The position numbers and the translations under genes were made by a program. DNA of 64,000 nucleotides from Tupaia tana (taxonomy: Eukaryota > Chordata > Mammalia > Scandentia > Tupaiidae). This document shows, piece after piece, positions 34,781-45,440 of the stretch; within the stretch, counting starts at the first letter, position 1; each line of letters opens with the position of its first letter. The stretch spans positions 21,307,391 to 21,371,390 of the forward strand of contig JAKSZU010000025.1 of the NCBI GenBank assembly GCA_026018925.1, read 5' to 3'. The notes under the pieces are model-generated. The model was given only the letters and a program-made list of their open reading frames with translations, made no database searches and had not been told where the DNA came from.

Positions 34781-34836
34781 CACATATATATATATAGAGA
34801 GAGAGAGAGAGGGAGAGAGAGAGAGTATATATATGT
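34581..34836. repeat. Complex microsatellite/minisatellite (TG, TA, GA, AC)
   Basis: A 39-bp unit (GTATGTGGTGTGTGTG plus TGTGAATATATA) occurs twice from 34,582. Then come TG, TA and GA blocks, and a second TA-(AC)n-TA-(GA)n block that mirrors the first. Long alternating purine-pyrimidine runs are present. Confidence 0.95.
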
Positions 34837-35039
34837 GGTATATATCTCATGGAAGCAACGACAATAATTTAACTCATTCTAAGCTACTATTAGGCTATCT
34901 TTAATATGATCAAATTTCCCCTGAGGTTATTGGGCTGACTCATCACATTTTTCCCATTTGATACTTCCATCGCCCCCTTGCTCTGGGTAATAGGATGTTG
35001 AATTCCATGAACCTCATCATCTCCAATTCTTCTGTCCTC

Positions 35040-36120
35040 ATTTTCAACTTGGCCAAAGGAGACAGCAGTACAAAATTTTGGAGCTAGAGATGAGACAGAC
35101 TGGAGGAGTCTGACCCGGCAAGGCCCCAGGATCTGTTTGAGCCCCCCAGACCTTTGAGCTCCTTCTGGTCAAGATTAATATGTTGGCAAAGCCACTGTTG
35201 TGCACCCCCTGACCTTGGAACAAAGCTTGGGTCAATTAGCATGTCAGCAAGGCTGCTTGTTATTTGCTCTAGAAAACTGGTAGCCTTGCTGGGAAGCGAC
35301 CCTCCTCTGACTCCCCAATTTACTATTATAAAAGAATTTGCATAGCTTTCTTATACATTTTGAATATATGATAAAATTTTTTAGGAACTCTCCGGACCGC
35401 TCTCTTTTGTTATAATCACCTACTATTAATTACAATGCTTTATCTCTATGGTCACAGTAGAGGGTGGGCTGAAGTTCTATCTAGGTGGAAATGGTCTTTG
35501 AAAGGCCCTTTAAAATACATTTAAGGTAAACTTAATCCTTTCTTTATGTAAAATAAGATTAGGCCAAAACTGGCCCAGGACCACCCCCCTGCCTTCACCA
35601 AGTAAAATAGATAAATATTTTAGGACTCCTCAAATCAAGTTTTAGATCCCTATAAAACTATGTAAGTATCATTCTTTATTAAGATCCATAGGAACTAATA
35701 TCTATTCTTGAGATTTTCTTTTCTCAGAGCCATTCCCAGTAATCACAAGATGGCTGCTGTGCTGCTGCTTACCGGAACCACCTTCCTGAAACTGCATTCT
35801 ATGGAGACCCACCTACAATTGAGGAAATGCCCGACACCCACTCTTAATCCAACCCTAAATAAAATCTATGTTCCCTTTTGTTAAAACCTTTATGAGCTAA
35901 TAATTAAAAGCACGCAGCCCCTCTCCCATTTACTTGCATGTAACACATTTTCAATAAAAAGGCACGATGATTCCTAGCAGTTGTCACTCCTCAGAGAGCG
36001 ATCTTTGGGGAGTGTCCGGCATAGGACGTGCGTAATCTTCTGTTTACCTGCGCCGCCTCCGTCGAGATAACCCACCCCCGCCGAGGCTGGTCCCCGGCAA
36101 CAGACAGACAGAGAGAGAGA
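35040..36120 (+). mobile_element. ERV LTR-like region with CpG-rich 3' part (provisional)
   Basis: Features suggesting one or more old LTRs: mixed-composition sequence unlike its AT-rich surroundings; TATA-like CTATAAAACTATG (about 35,651); AATAAA-type signals at 35,868 and 35,954; then a CpG-bearing segment (35,995-36,105; GAGCGATCTTTGGGGAGTG, GTGCGTAATC, GCGCCGCCTCCGTCGAG) like a U5/leader of a gamma-type ERV. I could not find TG/CA ends or a TSD, so limits and class are uncertain. A divergent regulatory segment is the alternative. Confidence 0.4.
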
Positions 36121-36131
36121 GAGAGAGACAT
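36098..36131. repeat. (CAGA)n/(GA)n short repeat
   Basis: Short CAGA/GA run at the right end of the CpG-rich segment. Confidence 0.85.
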
Positions 36132-36817
36132 CGGTCCCTTCTTCTTTCTATGGCCAGGTCAAGTTTGGGAGGGGGGTTGTTTTTCTCTACCCAAGCGTTC
36201 AAATTCTGAGAACTACCCCTCTCTCTGAATGCCAGGACCCAGTTCCCTATGTCACGTTGAACCTTTGGGTGTGCGGGTAATAGGGGTTGAAGGTGCTCAG
36301 CGTTTGCTGACACCACACTGCCTCACCATCCCTCACTGGACATCCGACCTCCATATCTGTTAGTCGACCTTGCTCTAAACGCTCATTAGACTTTCTTGAA
36401 TTAACATTGTGGGTATGTTCCGCTGACTGTTTTGGAAGTTTTCAGACTCCAGTGTGATTTCCACATAACCCGAAAGAAAGTTTTCTACCTATTCAGTTTT
36501 CATTTGCTAACCTGAACTGTTAATGAGGGTTTATTAACGGCCTAACTTCTTTCCGCTCTAAGGAAGCAGATTTCATACTTGGTGAACTAGTCAATTAACC
36601 CAACCATACTATTTCCTATTTATTTTCACTTCAATTTTATCTAATAAGAGCAAAACTTCTGCTGAGTTTTAAGTTTTCTTATATTTCAAATATTTAAATA
36701 TATGCACTATTGAAGACACTGTGAGCAAATTAATGACTTAAAAGTGAAAGCTAACTCACTTAATATTTATTTTTAGTAAAAGCTTAACCTATATAGAGGT
36801 ATATTAAAAAAAATTTG
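36132..36817. other. Unflagged sequence after the LTR-like region
   Basis: 36,132-36,400 is GC-richer and could be ERV internal sequence, but I recognise no motif. The rest is unique and AT-rich. Confidence 0.35.
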
Positions 36818-36988
36818 TGGGATCCAACAAGTTACATGGTGGTTAACTGTGCTGGACTCCCACATGGCTGACCATGGTTCAAGTCCTGGATCTGGCAGTT
36901 TCCTTTCCACTTTCCCTCTCTTTTTCTCTCTCTCTTTCTCTCTTATAATCTATACCTCTCTGGTCAAACTAAAATAAATAAAGTTAAA
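36818..36988 (+). mobile_element. SINE-B copy
   Basis: GTGGGATCCAACAAGTTAC head, GGTTCAAGTCCTGGATC, TTTCCACTTTCCCTC, CTCTGGTCAAACTAAAATAA end. Confidence 0.85.
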
Positions 36989-37002
36989 GAAAATAATCCT
37001 TA

Positions 37003-37262
37003 AAAAAATTTTTTTTGAGAGAAATTTTTGCTATAGGGTGTGTGTGCTTGCCAGAGAGACAGAAAGTGAAAAATCACTCACCCAGGGAGATGGCCACACC
37101 CCAGTTCCTTATCCACCATTCTCCTTTCGGGATCTTGGGCATGTACTCACAGGATCTTGGGCATGCGGTCAACATGAGTTTTATGCCACCAGGTTCAGGA
37201 CTCAAACCACCATCAACTATGTGAGAGTCATGTGATGTAACCATTATGCCATCTGTTGATTT
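37003..37262 (-). mobile_element. SINE-A copy, old, with internal 22-bp duplication
   Basis: Complete but decayed. GGATCTTGGGCATG occurs twice, 22-24 bp apart (about 37,129 and 37,153), which no other copy here shows. It faces the SINE-B ending at 36,988. Confidence 0.82.
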
Positions 37263-37518
37263 CAGTACATCAAATTTAAAATTACTCTAGAAACTTTCTT
37301 TATCAGCTTTTTAAAGTTTTGTCTAAGATTTATTGTCTTGAGGAAGTGTTTCTTACAAGAAACAGGTAGCTTTATCATCTATAATGGTCTCATAGGTCAG
37401 GATTCAGTGAGATGTAGAAAGAGAGAGTAGCAAAAACATATCCATTGACTTTTAATGTAAGAGAATGAATGTTCCTTAAAAGTTTATTCTTCTCAGCCTT
37501 GACTACCAGATTAGTGAG

Positions 37519-37826
37519 GTTTTTTTTTTGTTGTTGTTGTTTTTGTTTTTTTTTTTTTTTTTGGTTTTTTTTTTTGAGAGTTTTTTGCTATAGGGCACAT
37601 GTGCTCACCAAAAAGACAGAGAGAGACAGAAAGATAGAAAGCGAGAACCCTCCCCCCCCAGGGGGGATGGTCATGCTGCAATCCCTTCTCCTCCATTCTC
37701 CTCTCGGGATTTTGGGCAAACACGCACATGCGCCCAGCGTGAGTTCAAGCCACCGAGTCTGGGACTCGAACTGTGGTGGGCTACATGGGAGTTCAGCGAC
37801 ATAGCCATTATGCTAACTGCTGGTCC
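37519..37826 (-). mobile_element. SINE-A copy with long T/G-rich tail
   Basis: Complete. The tail (plus strand 37,519-37,574) is a mixture of T and G runs. The body ends at the GGTCC complement at 37,826. Confidence 0.92.
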
Positions 37827-37839
37827 TGTTGAGAATGTT

Positions 37840-38035
37840 CTTCAACTGTTGGAACTGGACTCAGTTTTACAGCTTGTACTGTATGATAAGCTATTTTTAA
37901 GGGCTATACAGATGTTGGTTAAATTTAACACTGCTGAGAACTGGCATTATAATTCTCATTTTACAAATGAGAAATTTGATTCTTACCAAGAAGATATACC
38001 TTACTTACTATTTAAATAACACCCGAAGGAGCCAA
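37840..38035 (+). mobile_element. MIR fragment
   Basis: AACTGGCATTATAATTCTCA then TTTTACAAATGAGAAATTTG match the MIR core. The SINE-A at 37,519 inserted just upstream. Confidence 0.6.
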
Positions 38036-38099
38036 GATCTAAAACTACATTGTTTACTTTACAATCTGTGTTAAGAATCAATTAAGAATATTCACTATT

Positions 38100-38368
38100 G
38101 GGACCAGCAGATGGTGTAATGGGTATGTCACTGGACTCCCATGTAGTTGACAGTGGTTCAAGTCCCAGACCTGGTGGTTTTAAACTCACGACAGGTGCGT
38201 GCTCATGCATGCCCAAAATCTCAAGAGGAGAATGGAGGAGAAAGGATTACAGCATGTCCATCCCCCGAGAGGGTGATTTCTTTTTTTGGTTTCTCTGTCT
38301 CTGTCTGTCTCTCTGGCAAGTCCATGTGGCCCATAGCAAAAATCTCTCTAAATTATAAAAAAAAAGAA
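38100..38368 (+). mobile_element. SINE-A copy, old
   Basis: GGGACCAGCAGATGGTG head, CCCATAGCAAAAATCTCTC end, short A tail. CpGs largely lost. Confidence 0.88.
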
Positions 38369-39559
38369 GAGTATTTGTAAGTGACTAGTATCTACCCAGT
38401 GATATGCTACATGATTTGCATTTACCTTCTCAATAAATTGAACATGGTTACACAGGGATGATGATCATAGTGATGATAATTATGAGGATGGCAATGCTGA
38501 AGATATGAGGAGGAGGAGGAAGATGGCTATGATAATATTCATTTATAGGTGAAGAACTTGGGTAAACATCTCTGCCCACCGTATCCTGCATGCTCTAGTT
38601 GCAGCCTAGAAGTCTAAGGAATCACTTGGAAAGTCAGAAGTCCAGAATAATCCCTTCGGACATTGTAAATGCACTACTCTTCGGTATGGATGTATATGCT
38701 TGTCTTCCTCTGGTTCCCACCCAAGGGGTAGAAGAAAATGTCATCTTCATGTTTGAGCTTTTAAAGATAGCACTAAGTACCAGGGCCAGGAGACCTGATT
38801 ATCATCCATGTGAGGCAATTAGACTAATGGCCTCCATTCTAAGAAAAACTATTGATTTGGTATCTCATTTATTTCATTACTCTAGCTCATGTTTCCAGCT
38901 GTGATCATATGCTGACTGGGATATACATAAATGAAAATCACAGAGTTCTAAAGACCATAATATATGTATTAGCTTGAAATCCAACACCTCAGAGACTTCA
39001 TGGGAAATTACTTCTTGTTTAGAAATATTTTAATGACCTTGGCCCTGAAATGCTCTTAGATGGCCAATTCAGGCAAACGCTGTGGACATTAAATGAAAGA
39101 GCAAAACATCCACCCTTTAAAAGTTTTGACCATTTAAACAAACTTTAAACTTTATTTAAAAAGTTAAAGTGTCTTATTTCCAAAGGTCAACCTTTGAGGG
39201 TATTAAATTAAAATAGGCTGACATCAAAGAACTCCTGTCCTTTGGGTATACTTCACTTAATCCAATCAAACTGTATTTATCTCTTCCTGTTTCTTCTTTT
39301 CAATGCAGTATGCATTTAACCAGCTCATTCTTCAAATGTTTATCTATACAAAAAAGCGTGTGTATACACATACGTATATCTTAAAATAGGAGATACGTTT
39401 GTTGCTCCTCACTTCATCCACCACTTTTATATGTTGCTTACGATGTTTTAAAAAAGATATGCTGTAAAAAAGTAATAAAATTAAGTTTTTATGTATATAA
39501 ATATGTTATTAAATTAATGCAGAGGTATCATATAACATACACCTGCCATATGTAAATAG
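38369..39559. other. Mostly unique sequence
   Basis: Contains a purine-rich GAT/GAG stretch at about 38,455-38,528. No transposon or exon recognised otherwise. Confidence 0.45.
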
Positions 39560-40400
39560 GAGCAAAAGATTTAGCATCACGTTTTCTATTATCCTGAAGC
39601 AGCCAGTTTAATAGAACAATAGAATGATCTTTTGAAGCTTCCCTTGCAGCACCTGCTAGGTGACAATTCTTTGCAGGGTGAGGGCAAGGTCTTCCAGAGA
39701 TTATACGTGCTTTAAATAAGTATACAACATGTATCTCCCATAGCCAGGATTCATGAGTCCAGGGGTCAAGAGGCAGAAATGGGAGTGGCATCATTCACTA
39801 TTAGCATTAGTAACCTACCAACAAACGTTTTCTTTTTGTTATCACAACTTCATTCTCTGCCTGAAGGTTTCAGATCTACAGGGAAGAATATGCTTCCTCC
39901 AGAAGGTGTGATATAATTTCTTTGAGCTGGAGGTTAACACTACCACCTGACCGCTTTGGGTTCCTTATGCTTCTGCATCAACTGCCAACGAAGAGAGTTA
40001 TGATGCTGGGTGGATCCACGCGACGAGGGGAAACTGGACTGCTATTCCACAATGGAGGTGAGGAAGAATACATCTGGCTTTCACAAGCTCTCTTAGGGAA
40101 TCTTGTAGTATTGCCACAGTCTGTGATTAAAGTCAATGAGAAATTACAACAACTGAATCCACACACAACTATGAATAGCCTAACCTCTTCAGGAATAAAG
40201 ATTTGAGGCACTCCACCAGATAAAGAACCAAAATCAGCTGAGGTACTTGCTAAAGGCTAAGGGAATTCAGAATGGATAGCAGAGGAGGGTAGTTACAGAT
40301 GCCAGCAATGACTATGTGAACACGTACAGAAAAGAAGATCTCAAGTGTCATGTGATTTTCTTTCCTCTCCATTTTTACTCCATTCCCTTTCTCCGTATTA
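39560..40400 (+). pseudogene. ERV-L-like pol relic (integrase end and dUTPase)
   Basis: The plus strand resembles the 3' part of an ERV-L (class III endogenous retrovirus) pol gene: first a segment matching the region after integrase, then the dUTPase-like domain that ERV-L carries at the end of pol. The dUTPase part is visible as a readable frame at about 39,922-40,206 with residues LLFHNGGEEEYIW and LVVLPQSVIKVNEKLQQLN. Stop codons and small frame breaks occur before and after it, and no gag, RT or LTR is recognised nearby. It is a decayed fragment without function. The right limit against the EIF3F copy (about 40,330-40,420) is uncertain. Confidence 0.65.
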
Positions 40401-40404
40401 TGCT

Positions 40405-40975
40405 GCAGGTAGCCTAGTCCCAGGTTTACAAGTTTCTTGTTGAAGGTGATCTGTGACTGTGTGAGATTGGCCAGGTAGGTCACCATCAGCAGGTCATCAA
40501 TGATGCTGTTGAGCATGGTCTTAAAGTCGATGGGAACTATTCTGGGTACATGGTTAACCAGGTTCATTAAGAAGCAGTCCAGGGAACCAGCAGTTAGCGT
40601 AATGGCTAGGTCGCTGGACTCCCACGTAGTCAACTGCAGTTCATGTCCTGGACCCGGTGGCTTAAAACTCACGCCGGGCGCGTGTGCGTGCGTGCCCAAG
40701 ATCCCGAGAGGAGAATGGAGGAGAAGGGATTGCGGCAAGGCCATCCTCCCTGGGGGGTGATTTCTCGCTTTCTGTCTCTCTGTCTCTCTCTGTCTGTCTG
40801 GCGAGCGCACGCGCTCTGTAGCGAAAACCTCTCAAAAAAAAAAAAAAAAAAAAAAAAAGAAGCAGTCCACAGTATTGTGAACTGACACCATTCAAGACAG
40901 GGCATCCTCAGCATACAGGAGCACCGTGCTCAGGGAATCCTGGATGTGCACCAAATGTTTTAAAATGATGCACTA
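40405..40975 (-). pseudogene. EIF3F: Truncated EIF3F retropseudogene, split by SINE-A
   Basis: The minus strand encodes the C-terminal end of eIF3 subunit f, an MPN-domain subunit of the translation initiation factor eIF3. Readable pieces are SLSTVLLYAEDALS before the SINE and [17 protein letters not shown], ending KLVNL, after it. The parts are continuous in mRNA order without introns, as in a retrocopy. Lesions: about 5/6 of the coding sequence is missing at the 5' side, a stop follows YAEDALS, the codon after KLVNL reads GGA (Gly) where a stop is expected, and a SINE-A (40,582-40,856) interrupts it. No poly(A) tail is visible where it meets the ERV-L relic. The identification rests on recalled eIF3f C-terminal similarity. 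Confidence 0.75.
40582..40856 (+). mobile_element. SINE-A copy inside the EIF3F pseudogene, 13-bp TSD
   Basis: Complete, with retained CpGs and a 25-nt poly(A). The TSD AAGAAGCAGTCCA (40,569-40,581; 40,857-40,869) is pseudogene sequence, so the SINE is younger. Confidence 0.96.
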
Positions 40976-41185
40976 TAGAACGTGTTTTGTCATTTTTTTT
41001 ACATAACAACATATCCGCCATAATACTTTACATTTGTACTCACAAAGTTATCTTATCTTTTTATATATAAAAGTAAGTACTTATTCCATCAAACTATCTA
41101 TAACAGTCATATACAATTGGAGGGAGAGAGTTTCATTCTTTACAGTGGTAATTTGACCACTTTCTCAATTATTAATTCTATAATT
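40976..41185. other. Unique AT-rich sequence
   Basis: No recognised feature. Confidence 0.4.
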
Positions 41186-41189
41186 GGGC

Positions 41190-41345
41190 TCTTTATAATT
41201 AAATCCAAGCTCAGTCACTTGCTAGCTCTATTAATTTAAGTATGTTTAATTTCTTTATGACTAAGTTTCCTTAAGGACATGTTGGTGATAGCAATACATT
41301 TATAGCATAACATTGTTTTGAAGATTAAATGATTGATTGATTCAA
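41190..41345 (-). mobile_element. MIR fragment (minus)
   Basis: CAGTCACTTGCTAGCTCTAT, a CTAAGTTTCCTTAAGG-like segment and TTTTGAAGATTAAATGATTG run in reverse MIR order. Confidence 0.65.
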
Positions 41346-42261
41346 TTGATTCAACACGTAACTAGTAAGCTCCTACTGTGTGCCAGACTGATAGAGGCCC
41401 TTTTGATTCTTCATCAAAAAAAAAAAAAGTTCACGAAAATATTTTCTTTTTCTCTTATGAATCTTACACTTTAGCAAGAGGATTCAGAAAATTTTAAAAA
41501 TAATAATATAAATACATACATTATACAATGTGTCATAATGCCAGTGATATGCACAGTGAAAAAGTAGAGGAAATTAGGGTGCCCCAGGATTTCCTGGGTG
41601 CAAGAGCTTCCAATTTAAATAGGCATCTTAGGGAAGATAATATGAATACTGACTTGAAGGTGTGAAGCTATGAGGGTCTCAAGGGGAAACATTTACCAGA
41701 TGGATGATACAGTAGAAGAAAAGCTTAAGAGAGGATAACCATTGGATATAAATTTCCCAAGGAAGAACAACAATGGGAGATGGCCAGGACACACTAAGTG
41801 AAGGAGGAAGTGGAAGACCTGGTTATCGAAATAGGTTACTGGGCAGGATCCATAGCATAAGGCTTTGTAGGACCCTGAAAGGTCTTTGGAGCAATTGCAG
41901 GACACAGAAAAGGAAAGTAACTCATCAGGTCACACTAAAAAGATTTTTTTGACTGCTGTCTGGACTGCAGCAGGTGGATGGAGAATAAGCATAGGAAAAA
42001 AAAAAAAAAAAACTAATAAAGAAGCTACTTCAGTAGTCTAGAAGAGAACAGTTGATGGCTTAGACCAGGATATTGCCAGTGGAAATGGTTGGATGTCATT
42101 GTATTGGAATATAACTTGAAGGTCAACCTAACAGTATTCCTTCATTAATTTGGTAGCGGATGTGAAAGAGAAGATTCAAGGATGATGTCAAGTATTTTGG
42201 TCATAGTACTAGGAAGATTGGAGTTGACATCTGTTGAAAGTGGGAAAATTCCAGGATATGC
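41346..42261. other. Unique sequence
   Basis: Includes CCTACTGTGTGCCAGAC at about 41,374, a motif common in old mammalian repeats, and an A-run at about 41,998-42,012. No exon or further repeat recognised. Confidence 0.4.
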
Positions 42262-42450
42262 TTTTTATTTATTTACTTCATAAGTGAGAGGCAACATCTT
42301 TAAAACGGTCCCAAAGCTACAATCCACAGCCAGTCTCAGCCAGTCTCATGGGTATGCACACCCCTAGCATACTCAGGGTAGCCTCTGGATATGAACTAGG
42401 AACATTTCCTTGTGGGTCAGTGTTGCAGAGCGCTACATTTTATAGTGGCA
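42262..42450 (-). mobile_element. SINE-E copy (minus)
   Basis: The complement reads an AGCGCTCTGCAACACTGACC head, ACTGGCTGAGACTGG, a GTGGATTGTAGC middle and an AAGTAAATAAATAAA end, parallel to the 34.2 and 50.2 kb copies. Confidence 0.5.
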
Positions 42451-42960
42451 CTAATGTCTTGCTCCTGCAAATCAGGTTTAACAGAGAAAAGCCAGCAGTT
42501 ACATTTAGGTTGTGTTAAGTTTGCAAAGCCTACCTAATATTCAAGTAGCAACGGTGAGAAGCCCTTTGTCAAATAATGTAATTCACACTAAGAAATGGAT
42601 CTCAGAGACATTGCATTGCAATGTAAGCTAATTTTATTTGATAACACAACAGGTTCCTAAAGATGATGATTATAATGTCTCATGTGCATTGAGTACAAAG
42701 TCAGTTGATATAAAGTTCCTTGCTCATTTTCAGCTTCCCACTGTGTGTGCCTGGCTTCAACAATAATGGTCAGGTTACTACGTGTTGGTAGTTTTAATAA
42801 GTACCCATAAAAGTGCCACACACTGTCTTATCAAATTTAATTCAGTCAAGTCCATTAGATTCCCATCATGTCAGAGTGCTGGGCCTAGTTCACCAGAAAA
42901 ATAGAAAATGGAAGAAATCACACTAGCCAATCATTCAGACTCTAGGAGAGCTTTTTTGTC
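42451..42960. other. Unique sequence
   Basis: No recognised feature. Confidence 0.4.
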
Positions 42961-42989
42961 TGATGGACTCCACATAGATTTAAAAAAAA

Positions 42990-43420
42990 AAAAGACAGCT
43001 TGAGCCAGCAATAGCCAAGACCTCTCTTTGAGCTCAGTGACCTTGAAGTGACAAAGCTATAACACAGAAGTGTCCGGAAAAAGGTATTCAAGAAAAGCAA
43101 AGCAATTCTCACATTGCCCTCTCTGCAGAGACTTTTATCCACACTCCTCCACTTAAGGTGACCAGAGACCTTCTGTGTTGCTAAAGCAGATGGTCCCGCC
43201 TTCTTCTTCACCTTTCTCGACTTAACAGCATTATTTGGCTCGGTTGGTACTTTTCTGCTGGAGATATGTTCTTCATTTGGCATCTGGAACTTCACTTGTC
43301 TGGTTGCTGAACCTTCACAGAATCGCTTACTGATTCTTCGGTCTCACCTGCCCTTTTGTCAAATTGCTCTTCCCTCATTTTCTCCGAAGGCAGTGACATC
43401 CTACTAAATTTCTCCTCTCA
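42990..43420 (-). other. Broken coding-like segment, unidentified
   Basis: The minus strand has a Lys/Glu/Ser-rich readable stretch starting at an ATG near 43,401 (MSLPSEKMREEQ), stopping near 43,296. Reading continues in another frame (VKFQMPNEEH, VKSRKVKKKAGPS) into a long open frame to about 42,942. The frame change and charged composition would fit a decayed retrocopy of a nuclear-protein mRNA. There is no poly(A) tail, no recognised family and no evidence of expression. Chance is a real alternative. Confidence 0.2.
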
Positions 43421-43609
43421 AAGCCCCTTCTATCATACACACAATTCATAGGTCCTTTTAGCTCTGATTTAAAAATATATTCAGAATCCGACCTCCTATT
43501 ATGCAAGATGAATATTCTAGAGGTCTACTTTACAGAGTAGTGTCCATAGTTCACAAGAAACACTGTGTGGCTTACTTAAAATTACATTAAGATGGTCGAC
43601 CTTGTGGTC

Positions 43610-43773
43610 TTATCACAATAATAATATGATGAAGAGTTTGTTGAGAGGTGTTTATAGTATGCATCACAGTGAGTTTGTACGTATATGTTTATAAACATAT
43701 ACAACTTGTACAGCATTTGTATGTCAAAAACACCTCAATGAAGTGCTTTGAGGGGGGAAAAAAAAAAAAAAAG
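43610..43773 (+). mobile_element. L1 3' end fragment with poly(A)
   Basis: TTTGTATGTCAAAAACACC, CTCAATGAAG and a 16-nt A-run fit the terminal segment of an old L1. The upstream part is diverged. Confidence 0.45.
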
Positions 43774-43799
43774 AATCCAGCCACCTCCAGCCCTTTCAC

Positions 43800-44455
43800 T
43801 CCTACTGTGGTCCATGTAGCTAGGAGTTCTTGCTTAGTTTGGTTCAGCTGACTTCTAAAGGGATTTCCTGCTAGTGCTCGTACCCTCCTTTCCAATGGTC
43901 AGTTCTTAACACAGCACGAAAAGGATCCTTTCAAAATGAAAGTCGAGTGATTTCATTCTTTTGCTAAAATCTGTCAGCAATTTCTCATTCCATTCATAAA
44001 AGGTCCTCTATAAATTGGTCTGTGGCTGCCCATTTGACCTGATATTCTATTGCTCCCAGCCTCATGCATTCAACTTCGTGCTGGTTTATTATTATTTCTG
44101 AAATACCCAAAATTACCTTCACATCTTAAATGCCTCACAGCGTTTGCACCTGCGGTTGTCTCTAAATACAATGCTCATCTTCCTGACAATGCATTGTCAC
44201 TTTCTTTCCTTCTTCCAATTATCTCCTCTCATGTATTTTCTTCTCAGCAATAACTTTTTTAAGACTCAGCAGAAAATAGTAATCCCCTCCCAGCCCAGCA
44301 TCACCTATTTTCTTTACACTCTCTTATTCTTCCTACTACCACTTACCTCTGTGAGAACTGCCATGTATGTACATAGTTAATAGCTAGTCATTTTCTCCTC
44401 CTAGAATGTAAATTCCATGAATGCAAGGACTTTGCTCACAATACATAATAACTAA
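43800..44455 (+). mobile_element. L2 LINE 3' fragment
   Basis: CCTTTCAAAATGAAAGTCG, GCCTCACAGCGTTTGCACC, then CTCCTAGAATGTAAATTCCA and TGAATGCAAGGACTTTG are the L2 3' landmarks in order over 650 bp. This is the longest ancient repeat in the window. Confidence 0.8.
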
Positions 44456-44732
44456 ATGACTTCTTCTGTGAACTACCACCTGTGTCGATTTCAATGACTC
44501 AACAGGTTTCTCCTAATTGTCTTTTTAGAGAAATGTTCCTATGCTATGCTGATTATTAGATACACTACCCAGATGACCAGGTAAGATACCTAATTTTTAT
44601 TCCATCTGCCTATTCTCATAAAACCAAATGCTGCATCCTAGCTGAGGCTCTTTGAAGATTATAGTTTTTTAATTGGTGGATTTGTGAAATACATTTTAAT
44701 GTACAAAGTCTGGGAGGGTTTGTGAATACGGG

Positions 44733-45177
44733 CACTTCTCACTTAGCAACTGAGTTCTATTCCTATGACATCCCTATGACTACAAATTGGTTGATGAATG
44801 CAAACTTAAAGGTGAATATCTTGTAGTGTGTTGTGGTACCACAAGGTATCTATTTTTCAATGTCACATGATAGCACACTAGAATAAAGCCATTCTGTCCA
44901 TAAAAAAGCCTACATTAGATAAGCACCAGAAAGTGACAAGACACACAAAAACACACTAATTTAAATCTGGGGTTTTATTTATTCCAAATACTACGGTGGG
45001 TGCATGATGAAGTACATTTGTAAATGAAATATGTAGTCTTGCATGGTTGCAGTCACTTCCTGTAGTGAATACTGACTGTAAGAGACAGGAACAGATTGAG
45101 AAAGGAGATCCCCTGTGCTAGATAACTGGTCAAAGTCTAAGGTGTTATTAAACAGGTAGGTTGGTAAGTGAGAAGTG
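44733..45177. mobile_element. Candidate non-autonomous DNA transposon (445 bp) with TIRs
   Basis: The ends are inverted repeats: CACTTCTCACTTAGCAAC at 44,733-44,750 and GTTGGTAAGTGAGAAGTG at 45,160-45,177, matching at 17 of 18 positions. The interior has no open frame or transposase-like sequence, and a clear TSD is not visible. The family is not assigned. It could be a MITE-like fossil of a mammalian hAT or Tc/mariner group. Confidence 0.55.
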
Positions 45178-45279
45178 GCTGTATTAAAAATCAGGAGGAA
45201 CAAACATTTGTAGCTTATGTAAAATATCAGTCATTTTACTACCTGCATCTTTTTTCATCACCAGCATTGTCTTTGTGGA

Positions 45280-45440
45280 CATGTCTAGAATTTACTGGGA
45301 GCTTACTACTTGCGACACACTATTCTTCATGCTCTGTATGCACTAACTCTCAATGTTTAATACTCTCAGTGGCTCCAAGTGGGCGGTATCAGCTAGTTAT
45401 TTTATTAACTTATTTCCCTGATGTAATCAGGATACTTTAG
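45280..45440 (+). mobile_element. MIR fragment
   Basis: ACTTGCGACACACTATTCTT, ATGCTCTGTATGCACTAACT and CAATGTTTAATACTCTCAG follow the MIR 5'/core order. Confidence 0.5.

Noticed and set aside
34388-34867. Several overlapping frames of 75-131 codons rich in Tyr, Ile, His, Thr, Ser, Leu
   Set aside because: All are readings of the compound microsatellite.
39922-40206. 94-codon frame as a cellular dUTPase
   Set aside because: It fits the ERV-L pol dUTPase-like relic, is surrounded by stops and lacks intact catalytic motifs.
40250-40810. 186-codon minus-strand frame as a possible gene
   Set aside because: It joins SINE-A antisense sequence, an EIF3F pseudogene piece and ERV-L-related DNA; a chance chimera.
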